Shown here: positions 1-10,319 of the stretch, in pieces
Layout: every line of letters starts with the position of its first letter
How positions within the stretch are numbered: the first letter of the stretch is position 1
Assembly: GCA_015657535.1 (NCBI GenBank)
Contig: JADHZB010001859.1
Coordinates: forward strand, 11,196-35,329
From: Nephromyces sp. MM_2019
Lineage: Eukaryota; Apicomplexa; Aconoidasida; Nephromycida
Length of the DNA: 24,134 bases
Direction: 5' to 3'
The notes under the pieces: model-generated
Told to the model about the DNA's origin: nothing
Seen by the model: the letters and a program-made list of their open reading frames with translations, nothing else
The model's database searches: none
Position numbers and translations under genes: made by a program

Positions 1-120
1 TGTGTGTTGTGTTCATTATGTTGTGGTGTGTGTGTGTTGTGTTCATTATGTTGTGGTGTGTGTGTGTTGTGTTCATTATGTTGTGGTGTGTGTGTGTTGT
101 GTTCATTATGTTGTGGTGTG
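1..120 (-). repeat. Four identical 30-bp tandem units inside the methyltransferase coding sequence
   Basis: Four perfect 30-bp copies begin at 1, 31, 61 and 91, and the array may continue beyond the window. Read on the minus strand in the frame of the last methyltransferase exon, each unit encodes the decapeptide THTHHNIMNT with no stop. Because the unit is 30 bp, copy-number changes keep the frame. The plus strand is also open here by periodicity, but that reading has no gene support. Confidence 0.85.
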
Positions 121-3100
121 TGTGTAACGGTTTTTTTTGTGTTATTATTATGTGTATGTAATTTATCCCTATATTCCAATGTAGCACTAAAAAAACCGTC
201 CATTCCTTTTGATTGGGGTAAGCCATGAAAGGGTGTTTCAGACAAGATTAGGTTGTGTGTATCACAAAAATATTTTACCTAATAATGTGTAAAGAAATAT
301 TACATATACATATTTTGTGTGTGTCTGTGTCAGTGTGTGTGTGTGTGTGTATGAGTGTGTGTGTATGTGTGTGTGTATGAGTGTGTGTGTATGTGTATGA
401 GTGTGTGTGTATGTGTATGAGTGTGTGTGTATGTGTATGAGTGCGTGTGTGTGTAAGAATCTATTTTGATAAACTATCTAATGTGTGCGTATATCTAATA
501 ATTGAATATATATATCATGTGTTATTAAAAATAAATATATAGAATATATAGGTTTGTGCAAATTAGATGTGTAAATAATATAAGATAAGCTAGATATAGA
601 ATATATATATATGTTTGTGTGTATATTAAATGTGTAATTAATCTAACTTGATAGCTATTTTCTTCATTAAGTATACTATTTGTTATATATACAATTTTGC
701 CCGTTGGTTTGAGATGATATAAAGAGTTTGAAAATATTTCCCTCTGTTTTGTTAGGAGTTCTTCTAACTATAAAAATGTTTACATGTAATATTTAAAGTT
801 ATGTGTGTGTGTGTAAATAATATATATATATATATATAGATGTATATATGTATAAATAAATTGTATGAAATATATAATTTTAGGGTAAGGTGTATATTCA
901 ATATGGGTGAATGTGTGTGTTGACTTTGATTTTGAAGAGGTGTGTATATATATGATTTCAAATATATGTGTAAATCTAATTTCAAGTGTGTGTGTAAATT
1001 CAATTTCGAGTGTGTGCATATATATTATTTCGTGTATATGTATAATTATAATTACAAGTGTGTCTGTATATATGATTTCGAGTGTGTGTATAAATTTTAT
1101 TTCAAGCCTATGTGTAAATTTCAAATCTGTGTGTAAACTTAATTTCAAATTATATACATACCTTATCATCTGAATATGTCCATTTTAAGTCAGGAGAGCG
1201 TCGTATATTGCCAGTGCCACTACAAGGCACATCAAGGATTACCTAATAAAGTTATATAAAAAAGGGTCCCATATAAAATGGTTTAAAAAAATATACATAC
1301 ACACACACACAAAGGTTTAGGATGACTAAAAATTCACACACAAGTATATATAGTGTGTGGGGATACACAAACATTATCAAAGTGAATATGTAAATTACAC
1401 GCACAAGGCATACATAACATGTAAGGATACATACACCTACATGCCTACTCAAATACATGTGTAAAAATATATATATGTGAAGATAATATATGCTATATGA
1501 CACACACACACAGACACGAGCAAGATGTATGGTACATTACATACACATATATATTTTAAGATGTGTATATAAATAACTTAATATTACCCAGTCCATCATT
1601 CCTTTATATTTTGATTGTTTGATTTGATTTGTGTGTAAGATTTCATAATTTTTTATCTTGGCTTTCTTAAACCTTTGTTTAGCCTAATTATATAATTATT
1701 TTGAGTTATACATTACGTGTTAAAAAACATGTTTTTTAGCTTATAAATGTGTGCATAAAAATATACATATACCAAATTCTAACGTATGCAAAAATAAACA
1801 TATACCTAATTCTAATGTATGTGTAAGTGTGTGTGTAAAAATAAACAAATACCAAATTCTAACGTATAAATATGTGGGTGTGTGTAAAATATATATAAAA
1901 CAAACTTGTTTAAGTTTTCTAGGGTAGATGTCGTGTAAATATAATTTTCCTTTGCCTTTCAAATTACTTCCTAAAATAATTGATTTACCACCTGAGCCTG
2001 CACAGTAATCTAATACCTTTTCACCTGAGTTAATCTTTGTGTGGAATATATAAATGTGTGTGAAAGTGTGTGTGTGTGTGTATGTGTCTATGTGTGTGTG
2101 TTTGTGTGTGTGTATGTGTGTGTATGTGTGTGTGTATGTGTGTGTATGTGTGTGTATGTGTGTGTATGTGTGTGTATGTATAAATCCTAAATTGAATAAA
2201 AAATTGAAGCAAATAAGTGTGTATGTCTAGTTATAAGAAAATTCAACTCACAGGTATCCTATGTGTAACAAGTTGGCTTGACTCATCTTGTATTTCAATG
2301 TGTCCTTCGGAAAACTCAGGTATATCATTTAATTTTATAGGTTGAGCTAATATTAGCCCAATTGGTGAGTGTGTGCATGATTCAACATTTACACCTGGGT
2401 GTGTGTAAAATAATTTATAAATTGTAGTAATATCATTCAGGTTGGTTATCATATGAGCTACTTTAGTTACTCAAGTTAGGTTATTATTTCAATAGATTAT
2501 CATCAAATTATACACATTTTAAATATTTTATACATTTATACTTATAAAGGAGTTTTATAAGTGTATTTATGTATATGCGTTTACCCCTTTTTTTCTTATA
2601 TAAGAGGGTTATATATGTTTTTGTGCATATTTAATCTTCTTTATATTTATCAAAAATATGTGGTTGTTTGTGTATTTACCTCTATTTATAAGATACTTTA
2701 TAGCTATATCTCTTGATAATGAATGTGTATTAACCCTTAAGAATGTTATAGGAGATTCATTTAAAATGTTGCACACATTTAATGCCTTTTGTGGGCCAAC
2801 TGATGACTCAATTCGATTATAGAGTGGTTTAGGGAAACCAGAGCGAATATGTAAAGGTATATCAGTGTTCTGAGCAACAGATTTCCACCTGAATTGACAT
2901 AATAATAGTTTACATATTCTAGAGATAACGGGAGTTAAAAAAATATACACATACACCGCACCCACTACACACCTCACTCAAACACACACCCACAAACTAC
3001 ACACCACACACACATATACACTACATAAGCACACCTCTGCGATATGAAATATGTCTTGAGGCGAGCTGACCAACTTGTGGGTGGGGGTGTAACATGATCA

Positions 3101-3285
3101 AGAATAAGTTTCCACCTTAATACATCCAATAAATTATCTTTTATCCATAATTTATCGGGCGATTTCATTTTCTTATGCATTTTGAAATATTCATAAAGAA
3201 AACTATCTAAAGGTAGCCTCTTAACATTCATATATTCATATGAATTCAATGCATTTTCAAGGTGTCTAACGCGGAATGCATTCAT
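1..3285 (-). CDS. RsmB/NOL1/NOP2/Sun-family RNA m5C methyltransferase, 3' end cut by window
   Basis: Eight exons on the minus strand: 3285-3035, 2918-2680, 2457-2252, 2034-1906, 1683-1588, 1242-1162, 767-648 and 278 to beyond position 1; all junctions keep frame with GT...AG introns. The family makes 5-methylcytosine in RNA using SAM. Seen: an N-terminal region (about residues 25-60, with SPDKLW and LDVLRW) like that of bacterial RsmB-type enzymes; EIQDESSQLV before the Rossmann fold; SAM motif I DYCAGSGGKS (241-250); D267 in motif II; motif IV DVPCSGTGNIRRSPDLKW with C314; motif VI reading YITNSILNEEN (N364 where the family has Cys); and C-terminal GMDGFFSATL. After this the protein runs into a decapeptide repeat that is still open at the window edge. 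The ATG at 3285 is the first in frame. Target RNA and compartment are unknown. Family assignment is firm; activity is doubtful because of N364. Confidence 0.9.
305..455. repeat. TG-rich minisatellite in methyltransferase intron 7
   Basis: Runs of TG separated by TATGAG, with units of about 20-22 bp (the motif GAGTGTGTGTGTATGTGTAT recurs). It lies in the intron 647-279 of the minus-strand methyltransferase gene, so the transcript carries the CA-rich complement. Confidence 0.85.
905..1140. repeat. Degenerate 22-24 bp repeat in methyltransferase intron 6
   Basis: Imperfect units alternate an ATTTCAAG-like half with a TGTGTGTGTAAATT-like half, about eight times. They lie in the intron 1161-768. 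The open frames across this stretch on both strands come from the periodicity and are not genes. Confidence 0.7.
1765..1865. repeat. Three degenerate copies of a ~36-bp unit in methyltransferase intron 4
   Basis: The phrase ATACCAAATTCTAACGTATG or a close variant occurs three times, separated by AAAAATAAACA-like sequence and TG runs. It lies within the intron 1905-1684. Confidence 0.6.
2041..2180. repeat. (TG)n/(TGTA) microsatellite in methyltransferase intron 3
   Basis: An almost pure TG tract with regularly spaced TATG interruptions fills most of the intron 2251-2035. On the sense (minus) strand it is a CA tract directly upstream of the exon that encodes SAM motif I. Confidence 0.9.
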
Positions 3286-4898
3286 TATGAAATGAATGTG
3301 GGTGATTATATGTGTATATGTGTATCTAATTTGTAATAATATTCATTAATGACCTGTACACACATCTGTAGGTAGGAAGCTTAGGTTTATATATATGTGT
3401 ATGTCATTATATCTCGTTAGGTTTTCTATAACTAATGTTATATATATGGGTGAGTTTCGGCGTGTGTGAGAGTTTGGGTGTTTATGAGTGATTTTGGGTG
3501 TGGGTAGTTGTTTGTTGATGTGTGTCGGTGTGTCTGGGTAGGTGGGTGTGGAAGAGTGTTTGGTTTGAGTCTAGTGTAAGTGTATGCGTAGTACTATTAG
3601 AGATTCACAATCAATTTTGGTAGTTGGATGTATACGTGTGTTGAAATTATTATAAGTTTTTCGGTATTTTTTAATAGATGTTAGCGTATCTGTGTGTGTG
3701 TGTGTGTGTGCGGGTGGATGATGATGGTTCAAATGAAATATCCAAGATAGATGTAAATATTTATCTAACATATATATATTTGATTGGTTGGATGTACATA
3801 TTTATATATATATGTTGAGTTAGAGTATGTGTGTATTTTGTATAAAATGCTTTCATACAAAATCCAAAATCAGTTTAGTTAAGTACATATACGAATGTGT
3901 GTGTGTGTTTGTTTGCGTGGGTGTGTATGGGTATTTGTTTGTTTATATGTTTGCAGGATGACGATTATATTGGAATATATGGTTGATGTGTGTTTGTAAC
4001 AGAGTTGTCCTGACAAGCATCAATATATTTTGAGTGTGTATGATATATTTTTAAAACAATACTAGTAAGCTAAGCACAACCTGAAATTATTATATAATTT
4101 ATTACGACGCAACACATTTCTAATATTCAAATTTTCTAGTTAGTTCAAACATATATAATTCGAATATTAAGGCTTAGAGCTTTAACTAACACCCATGTTA
4201 TAAATTTTCAAGTTGTTTTTTTATACGTTTTCATAAATATTAGCTACCCTCAAGGGCTAAGATGTGTGTAACAGCACCCTAATATACTTATATTTACATA
4301 CATATTCAGACTCTTTTATAACTCAATCCTTATAAGTAATAAGGCCATGTAAATAAATTTATTAAATCTTGATCCATGTCAATGGAGTGAAATTCAATAG
4401 ATGTATTGTTACATACAAGTACCGAAGTGTTAGATTCTATTTTCGATGAACTTGTTTTCTCAATTTGGTCATAATTTCATTACCTGAGATTTGATTTTAT
4501 ATCTCATAAACTTCTAATTTCTTTTATTTCATTTTGTTTAAATGCAAATACAAATTTTCAATTCGATAATTAAAATTTAAAAAAGGGTCAAGGTGTACAT
4601 ACATCGTAATTTCAACTAATTGAACTTTTTGTTACTGCTTCATAACAGTCAATCCTCAAAAGTGTGGTTGTTTTATTTTGAGAAGTATTAGTAAATTTAT
4701 TTGCTATATAAATTTCATAACTTAGTTTAATTAGCTTTCAGTTTAAAACAACAAGTTATATACGATACTCATCAGCCTGTCCAATTACTAACTGAGTTGC
4801 TTGAAAAATTGAATACAACAAATGAATAACAGAGTTAAAAAAACTCGATCGGGTTAACAAATTAACTAATTGTAAAATAGACTATTATATTTACAATT
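3286..4898. other. Divergent intergenic region, no gene seen
   Basis: This 1.6 kb separates the start codons of the minus-strand methyltransferase and the plus-strand cysteine-rich gene, so it should hold both promoters. The left part (about 3290-4050) is T/G-rich with TG microsatellites. The right part (about 4050-4898) is plain AT-rich sequence with almost no TG repeats. A short inverted repeat, GAGTT-AAAAA-AACTC, lies at about 4832-4846, 50-65 bases before the ATG at 4899. I found no convincing coding exon or RNA gene. Confidence 0.6.
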
Positions 4899-7367
4899 AT
4901 GGTGTATAACAAATTCCTAATCATATGCTGCTTGATTTGTTATCTTAGTTATGTTGATTCAAATAAGATGAAATTCCCGATGGAAACATTTGCAAGATTG
5001 AAAGAAGTTTTACTAGAAAGTCTTTCATCCAAATCGGCCCCGAAATCTAATTTGCATAAAGAGCTAGAAAAAGAATTCGGAAACTTAGAATATTTCCCAG
5101 ATGCGAAGATGTTAATGGAATTAAACGGGAATAAGGTAGACAAAGGTCTATTAATTCTAACTGAGTATACATTCTAACAGACGAAAGATGAGAAATCTTT
5201 CCGAGAGCTGTATCGAAGTGCTATGAAACAATTCGATATCGAAGGATATAACTGGCTAATGAGCACAGGTTTGAAACATCTAAAACTTGGCAAGATTTGA
5301 TAATACAGTATTTTTATTAACCAGTTTTTAAAGACAAATATATCCATCGATTTTCCCGAGTTTTACATAAAATCGATAATTCAAAGCCCCACGTAATAAA
5401 ATTCTTGAAGCAAAAATATATAAAAATCAATGCTTGTAATATTTAATATTTAAGTGTGATAAAGGAGTCTCACCTCAACCTGGTGGGTCTAAGGACCCAC
5501 AACCATCCTTTCCAGGAGGACCAATTCGTCGCACGTTTGGATTTGATATAGCGCAATGGTACGACTACTATTAAATCGGCTTTAAAGTATTAAATTATTT
5601 CAGGATTACCAATTTGTTAATGCAAGTGCAATCTCCAGCAGCTTCTGCAAGTATTTTCTTGATAAATATATCATAAAACTGCAAATTGGCATCGTTCACT
5701 AGTGCCTGGAGTTGCAAATATGATCATGCAAATGATAATGATGATCAAGGGGTTTATTCAAGTAATTTAATTTTTTTATAATAAAAAAAATTATTTTAAC
5801 TTATTTTTAGTCAGCTGTAGCCACAGTTGTTGATATCGTACCACCAATGATTCCTCCACCAGTCTGGATCAATAGGTGAAATTGAGTTGTTTATGCTCAA
5901 ATAATTTTGATGATCTCGCGAGTTAGACCTCTGCCCTGTCTACCCATGCTTACTGGTTATTTTTATATCATGAAAATTAAACATAATTGTAAATTTATAT
6001 TCAAAAGGCCTGAATTGCCTTGGGAGTATCCTTTATCCTATTTCACTTCCAGAATTTGTCACTGCAGATGTGGGTGCATAAAAATTCTTTTAATAAGTCA
6101 GACTAACTTTACATTAGGTTGTAGATTCTTCGATGGGGGGTGTAATCAGTAGGTAAAGGCTATAACCAATAAAATATAGTAAAATTGTAGCTTCTCAAGC
6201 TTTCCGACCAAATATGCCTCAAAAGTAGGAAAGACACCAGAGTCTATATATAGAATATGGTGAGCTTGAGTTCAAATAAACGAGACAAATTATCAACTTC
6301 TTCAGTGCTATGGCATATTTAGGTCTTTCATGGTGAATTTTAATTATAAAAATTTAACTTATGATTCAAAGTTCTAGTGCTGGCAACTTTCCTATATGCT
6401 GGATGCCCATGGGTAGGTTAAATATATTAAAATTCTAATCAAAATACAATGATATCAAAGGGCTGGAGGCCGCTTTGACATTTCCTGTTTGTTTACCACA
6501 ATGTATAGCCATATTGTTAACTTGCCCTGGGTTCTGGATAGATGATATAATCTCAGCCTGTGGAGATGTTTCTGTAAGTATAATAAAAAAAATACAAATT
6601 CATTACAAGAGTCGCGATATTTATTTTAGATGCCACCATTTTGTTCCTTTTCACTCTTCATTAATCAGGCTTTAGTTCCTCCACAGTTCACCACATATGA
6701 AGAATCGCATCCCTTTCCTGAAGATTGCCCTAAGTTCGATCCTAAATTTGGTACTTCAAAGCAAATTGATTCACTTATCAAGAGTAAAATAAAACGTTAA
6801 AAGATATTGAAGATGATTTATTTAATGTGCGAGAGCCTGCTCAAAGCCCTATTGCAGAAGCAGCAAAAGAAACTCGGCCAGAAATACCTTATTATCCAGA
6901 ATTAGGGAAACAAATTTCAGATTACGAGAATATTGGTGGGCCAATCCAAATTGAACCAAAACCCTGCAACTGTGCCGAGGTTCCATTTCCAAAGTGTCAC
7001 ATGCATCGTGGGATACCTAAAATTGTGAGGAGTTTTTCATATTTTAATTAATTGATATAGATATTCAATTTGAATAAAGGTTTTGGGTGATAAAGATAGT
7101 TTAACAAAGCATTATGAATCTGGCGCCAAACTGACTGAATTCGAAAAGCGATGTTGCAATGAATGCAAAGACAAAGTTAAGATACCTGAGCAACCTAAGC
7201 CAGAGAAACATAGAGTTTTGAATCTTGTTAAGGAAGCATTAAGTAGGCAGGCTGTAATGGAGAAAGAAAAGTCATCAAAAGTGAGATTTTGTCCAGTTAC
7301 AAAGAATTCTGATTATAATAAATATTTTAATCAGCTTGGACATGTTATTCCAATATTTGAGAAATAA
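4899..7367 (+). CDS. Secreted cysteine-rich protein with a Frizzled-like CRD pattern, 17 exons, 548 aa
   Basis: Exons: 4899-5135, 5181-5268, 5325-5392, 5455-5558, 5604-5650, 5703-5761, 5811-5875, 5927-5955, 6008-6069, 6118-6152, 6200-6259, 6306-6322, 6372-6412, 6469-6573, 6630-6750, 6804-7024, 7080-7367. All 16 introns are 45-62 nt. Residues 1-21 form a signal peptide; no C-terminal anchor is seen. Residues 183-201 are Met/Ile-rich and hydrophobic; IPPPVWINRPLPCLPM (215-230) leads into a cysteine domain with C227, C236, C285, C302, C312, C316, C323, C335, C344 and C372. The spacing C312-x3-C316-x6-C323-x11-C335 follows the second half of Frizzled cysteine-rich domains. A charged tail holds CNC (434-436), C444 and CCNEC (478-482). 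The sequence resembles what I remember of conserved, uncharacterised apicomplexan proteins, which is recollection only. Function unknown. Alternative in-frame acceptors exist at 6190/6191 and 6377/6378. Confidence 0.82.
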
Positions 7368-7700
7368 TAAAGAAGTAAAAGCTAATGGTTTAACATTCTT
7401 CGATTTAGGATATCATTTTCAATAGGAAATTTTTGTTAGGATTAGCTATTATATATAAATTTTATCATTGAGAATGAATTAGGATAATGTGGAAATTTAA
7501 ATTTGAAAAATGTTTTAGGAGTTATATAGATCATTTATAGACATGTTGAGTTACTGAAAAAAATATAATTTTTATAGGAATTCGTTCTCAAAAAGTGAAA
7601 GTTTATTCTAAGTTCTAATAGTTTTGAGGTAATTATAGTTATTAAAATTTTATTCAAAATGGTAAACTTCTTCTCTCAATATAAATTCATATTCAATCAT
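7368..7700. other. Convergent intergenic region between the cysteine-rich gene and UFC1
   Basis: These 333 bases lie between the two stop codons (TAA at 7365-7367 on plus; TGA at 7701-7703 on minus). They are AT-rich with no microsatellite and no coding signal. They presumably hold both 3' UTRs, but no defined poly(A) signal stands out. Confidence 0.6.
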
Positions 7701-8657
7701 TCACTTGTTTTGTATTACACCTGTTTGGACAAGAAAAGGTATTTCTGCCGCCATCCAAGGTCCAAGCTGTAATTATATTTAAATAAAGATTTAGATATGT
7801 CAGATTAAGATATATGGATAAGTCCTTTATATTCTTTAAGCATTTAGATAACGGTAAAACTTTAAAAATTTTCAATGCATAAAGTTACCCCTAGAATCAA
7901 AGCATGTGCAATTCCGAATTTTGGTGTGTTTTTCTGCCATAGTGGCGCAAAGTGTATATCAAGACAAATTTTCCCACCACGATACATCTTGATTGTTTTT
8001 CCATCTAACTCTGGTAGGCACATTTCTATGGGAGCATTAGGGTAGGCAGCTGGGATCTAAAGTTGAGAGAAAAATGGTATATTTTCATGCTGTTACAAAA
8101 TAAATCAAGTCTCAATTACCTCAAATTCTAATTTGAATTCATATTTTGAATATTCATATATATACCAACAGGTTCCATACCAGCTGTACATATAAAATAT
8201 ATATATTCATATATATAATTATATTTGGCTATATAATTTAAATACATCAGCAAAGTGATGAAAGGAAAAGCATAATGGGAATAGAATAAATATATCTCAA
8301 ATGAAATCAAAATAGTTAGTTATGATTTTAACAGTCATACCCCATAAGCTAACGACCAATCATACTTACGTAGTAACGGAAAACGTAAATAACTAAGCAT
8401 GAGTAAGTCTAATGACTTTTTATATATGAAATAATCAAGGTAACATATAGATAGTTGATACAGACATACCTTTTACCATCACTCGAGGCTTTTAAGTTGA
8501 ACCATTCATTGTCAGCCTTCTTCAAACTCTGAACGAGATTTATTAATGATGTATATTCCTCCTTCAATCTTTCAGTCCATAATTTATCTCGAGGCCCAGC
8601 CTTGACACTACATGAAGGTAAAACATCAATAAGTTGTTGAGTTTGATTATCTATCAT
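7701..8657 (-). CDS. UFC1: UFM1-conjugating enzyme 1 (E2-like)
   Basis: Four exons on the minus strand: 8657-8470, 8183-8120, 8056-7889, 7766-7701; 161 residues against 167 in human UFC1. UFC1 accepts the ubiquitin-like modifier UFM1 from the E1 UBA5 as a thioester and, with the ligase UFL1 at the ER, passes it to targets. Seen: [17 protein letters not shown] near the N-terminus and ADNEWFNL, both close to the human protein; [16 protein letters not shown]; the PELDGKT(I)[10 protein letters not shown] block with active-site C115 (equivalent to human C116); [16 protein letters not shown]; and the C-terminal [17 protein letters not shown]. All conserved family blocks are present and in frame, so it looks functional. 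The first intron (8469-8184, 286 nt) is much longer than the others (63 and 122 nt). The neighbouring genes are not known UFMylation partners. Confidence 0.96.
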
Positions 8658-9397
8658 TTTTTATACAAAAAAAGATATGATCAAATTTGACGCAATATGT
8701 ATTACTAATGAATTTGAAGTGCTAAGATATATATAATTACAAACACTAGATCATATTGTTTAGACTACATCAATGTAGAATGAATTAATAAAAAACATCA
8801 AATTAGCCAAAAAAAAATTAGTTTGAATTATCAAATATACTTTACAATTTATAGACAAAAGAGATGTTTCGTATCTCTTTTTCTATTTAGATACTTTTAA
8901 TCATCCACCTATTTACAACTCAAAATAATTAATATTTATCATTATCCATTTATTCTCTATAAGTACCTAATAAATCAGTATTGCAAATCAATATATTAGT
9001 TATCTAAAAAACTTTCATTCTTACTTAAGTTTGTGCTATATAAAATTATTTTTATGAAACATCGAATACGTTTAAATATTATTAGTATTTTGATGATATA
9101 GTTGGAATACAATAATTGATAGAATGGTTTAATATGTTTTATGAATTTTTATTATACTATTTATGTCATATGATTTCATACAGAACAGTTATAGAAAATT
9201 TCTTATCCTTTGATTCTAGTCTATATTTCATATTATTTGCTATTACTCTATTTTATACAACACCAATTTCATATTTTCGTATTTAAATTACTTTATCTCA
9301 TATGTAACCATTTCAGATTATCATACTTTATTTTATATAAACAATTTAATAAATAATGAAGATATCTTATATCCCTAATTTGGGAACATAACTTTGT
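8658..9397. other. Intergenic region upstream of UFC1
   Basis: This 740-base AT-rich stretch lies between the start of UFC1 and the stop of POP5, both on the minus strand. It should hold the UFC1 promoter and the POP5 3' UTR. No microsatellite, coding exon or RNA gene was recognised, apart from the hairpin annotated at 8857-8881. Confidence 0.55.
8857..8881. other. Perfect 9-bp inverted repeat with 7-base loop
   Basis: AAAAGAGAT is followed by the loop GTTTCGT and then ATCTCTTTT, a perfect stem. It lies about 200 bases upstream of the UFC1 start codon, in the UFC1-POP5 gap. It could be a hairpin in RNA or a palindromic protein-binding site; no function is assigned. Confidence 0.7.
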
Positions 9398-10231
9398 TCA
9401 ATGTTTGTTTGATAATCTAATTTCGTATATCCTGGGTAAGTCTATATTAGCTAAACTATATGATGTGTGGATTGTGTTAATTCGGCATGGTTTCCCATTG
9501 AAATGATTTATTAATGTGTAACAACCCCTTAGGATGTGTGCAGCCCTGAAATGAAATTTAATATAAATAATTAGATATCTTTGTAAAGCGTTTTGTATAG
9601 ATTAGAATCTATATAAAAATATATAGTATTTAGATAAAAAGAATAAGTGTTTCATAATTACTCTGAGTTCACACGGATAATAGCCAATTTGTTTTCAAAT
9701 TTGATTATATCGAAATCGATGCTTTCTCTACCAAACTTGCCAAAGAAATCTTCGATCGAGTTTGATAGGAGTTCTTTGAAATTCTCATAGGTTATTTCAT
9801 CTTTATAAAAGTCTCTAATAAGTTTATAAAGAATAATAAAAGTGAAATAAAGTGTGTGTATAAAAAAACAGTTTGATATGGCTTGAGAAATATGTGTTTG
9901 TCACAAAAAATTGATCATTAAGACATCTTGTGCTAATTTAGCATATTCGATATAATTTGGGATTTAAAAACATTTATTTATAAATATAGGCACTAAGGTA
10001 TTGATAATTGCAATGCATATCATGTGTATTTATGTATATCGTTCCCAAATATGAGTTTTAAATAAGGTAAAAAATTAATAAATGGATATGTTTATAATGA
10101 AACCTTATATAATAAACAAAATAATAATTCAAAGTAAATAAATAAATTTAAATAAACATATTCAGTTACATTGAAATCAACAAGTAATGATTCCTTAAGT
10201 TGTGTGTAGAATTATATCCTTTGATCCTCAT
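9398..10231 (-). CDS. POP5: RNase P/MRP protein subunit POP5-like
   Basis: Three exons on the minus strand: 10231-10170, 9814-9662, 9545-9398; 120 residues. POP5 is a core protein of RNase P and RNase MRP, which trim the 5' leader from tRNA precursors and process rRNA. Seen: NHYLLISI (residues 14-21), matching the family's N-terminal HRYLL strand; ELLSNSIEDFFGKFG, matching the conserved helix and the Gly-x-Phe-Gly turn; FENKLAIIRVNSE, matching the 'TGIVLLRC' strand; and AAHILRGCYTLINHFNGKPCRI, matching the helix after it. The similarity is weak residue by residue but runs in order along the whole chain. Human POP5 has about 163 residues; this one lacks the acidic tail. The related RNase P fold protein RPP14 is an alternative. 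Introns are 355 and 116 nt. The ATG at 10231 is chosen because it sits just before the NHYLL strand. Confidence 0.82.
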
Positions 10232-10319
10232 CTTTGTTTAATATATATAATTTTGTTAATAAGATTAAATAATACATTTGGATGAGGTAAACATATATCT
10301 CAACTTATTAATAATGATC

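Noticed and set aside
1..120. Telomeric or subtelomeric repeat at the window edge
   Set aside because: The unit is 30 bp and coding on the minus strand. No telomere-type TTAGGG or TTTAGGG array is present.
764..1173. Overlapping open frames on both strands (up to 129 codons)
   Set aside because: They lie in an intron of the methyltransferase gene and stay open only because of the TG/TA repeat; composition is pure low complexity.
4899..5177. A separate 92-codon secreted protein
   Set aside because: Its last 13 codons are an intron with a TTCTAACAG end; the frame continues in exon 2 at 5181.
5907..6675. Single-frame ORFs at 5907-6152 and 6475-6675 as separate small genes
   Set aside because: They read across introns. 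Only parts of them match the spliced 17-exon frame, which restores cysteines and family-like sequence.
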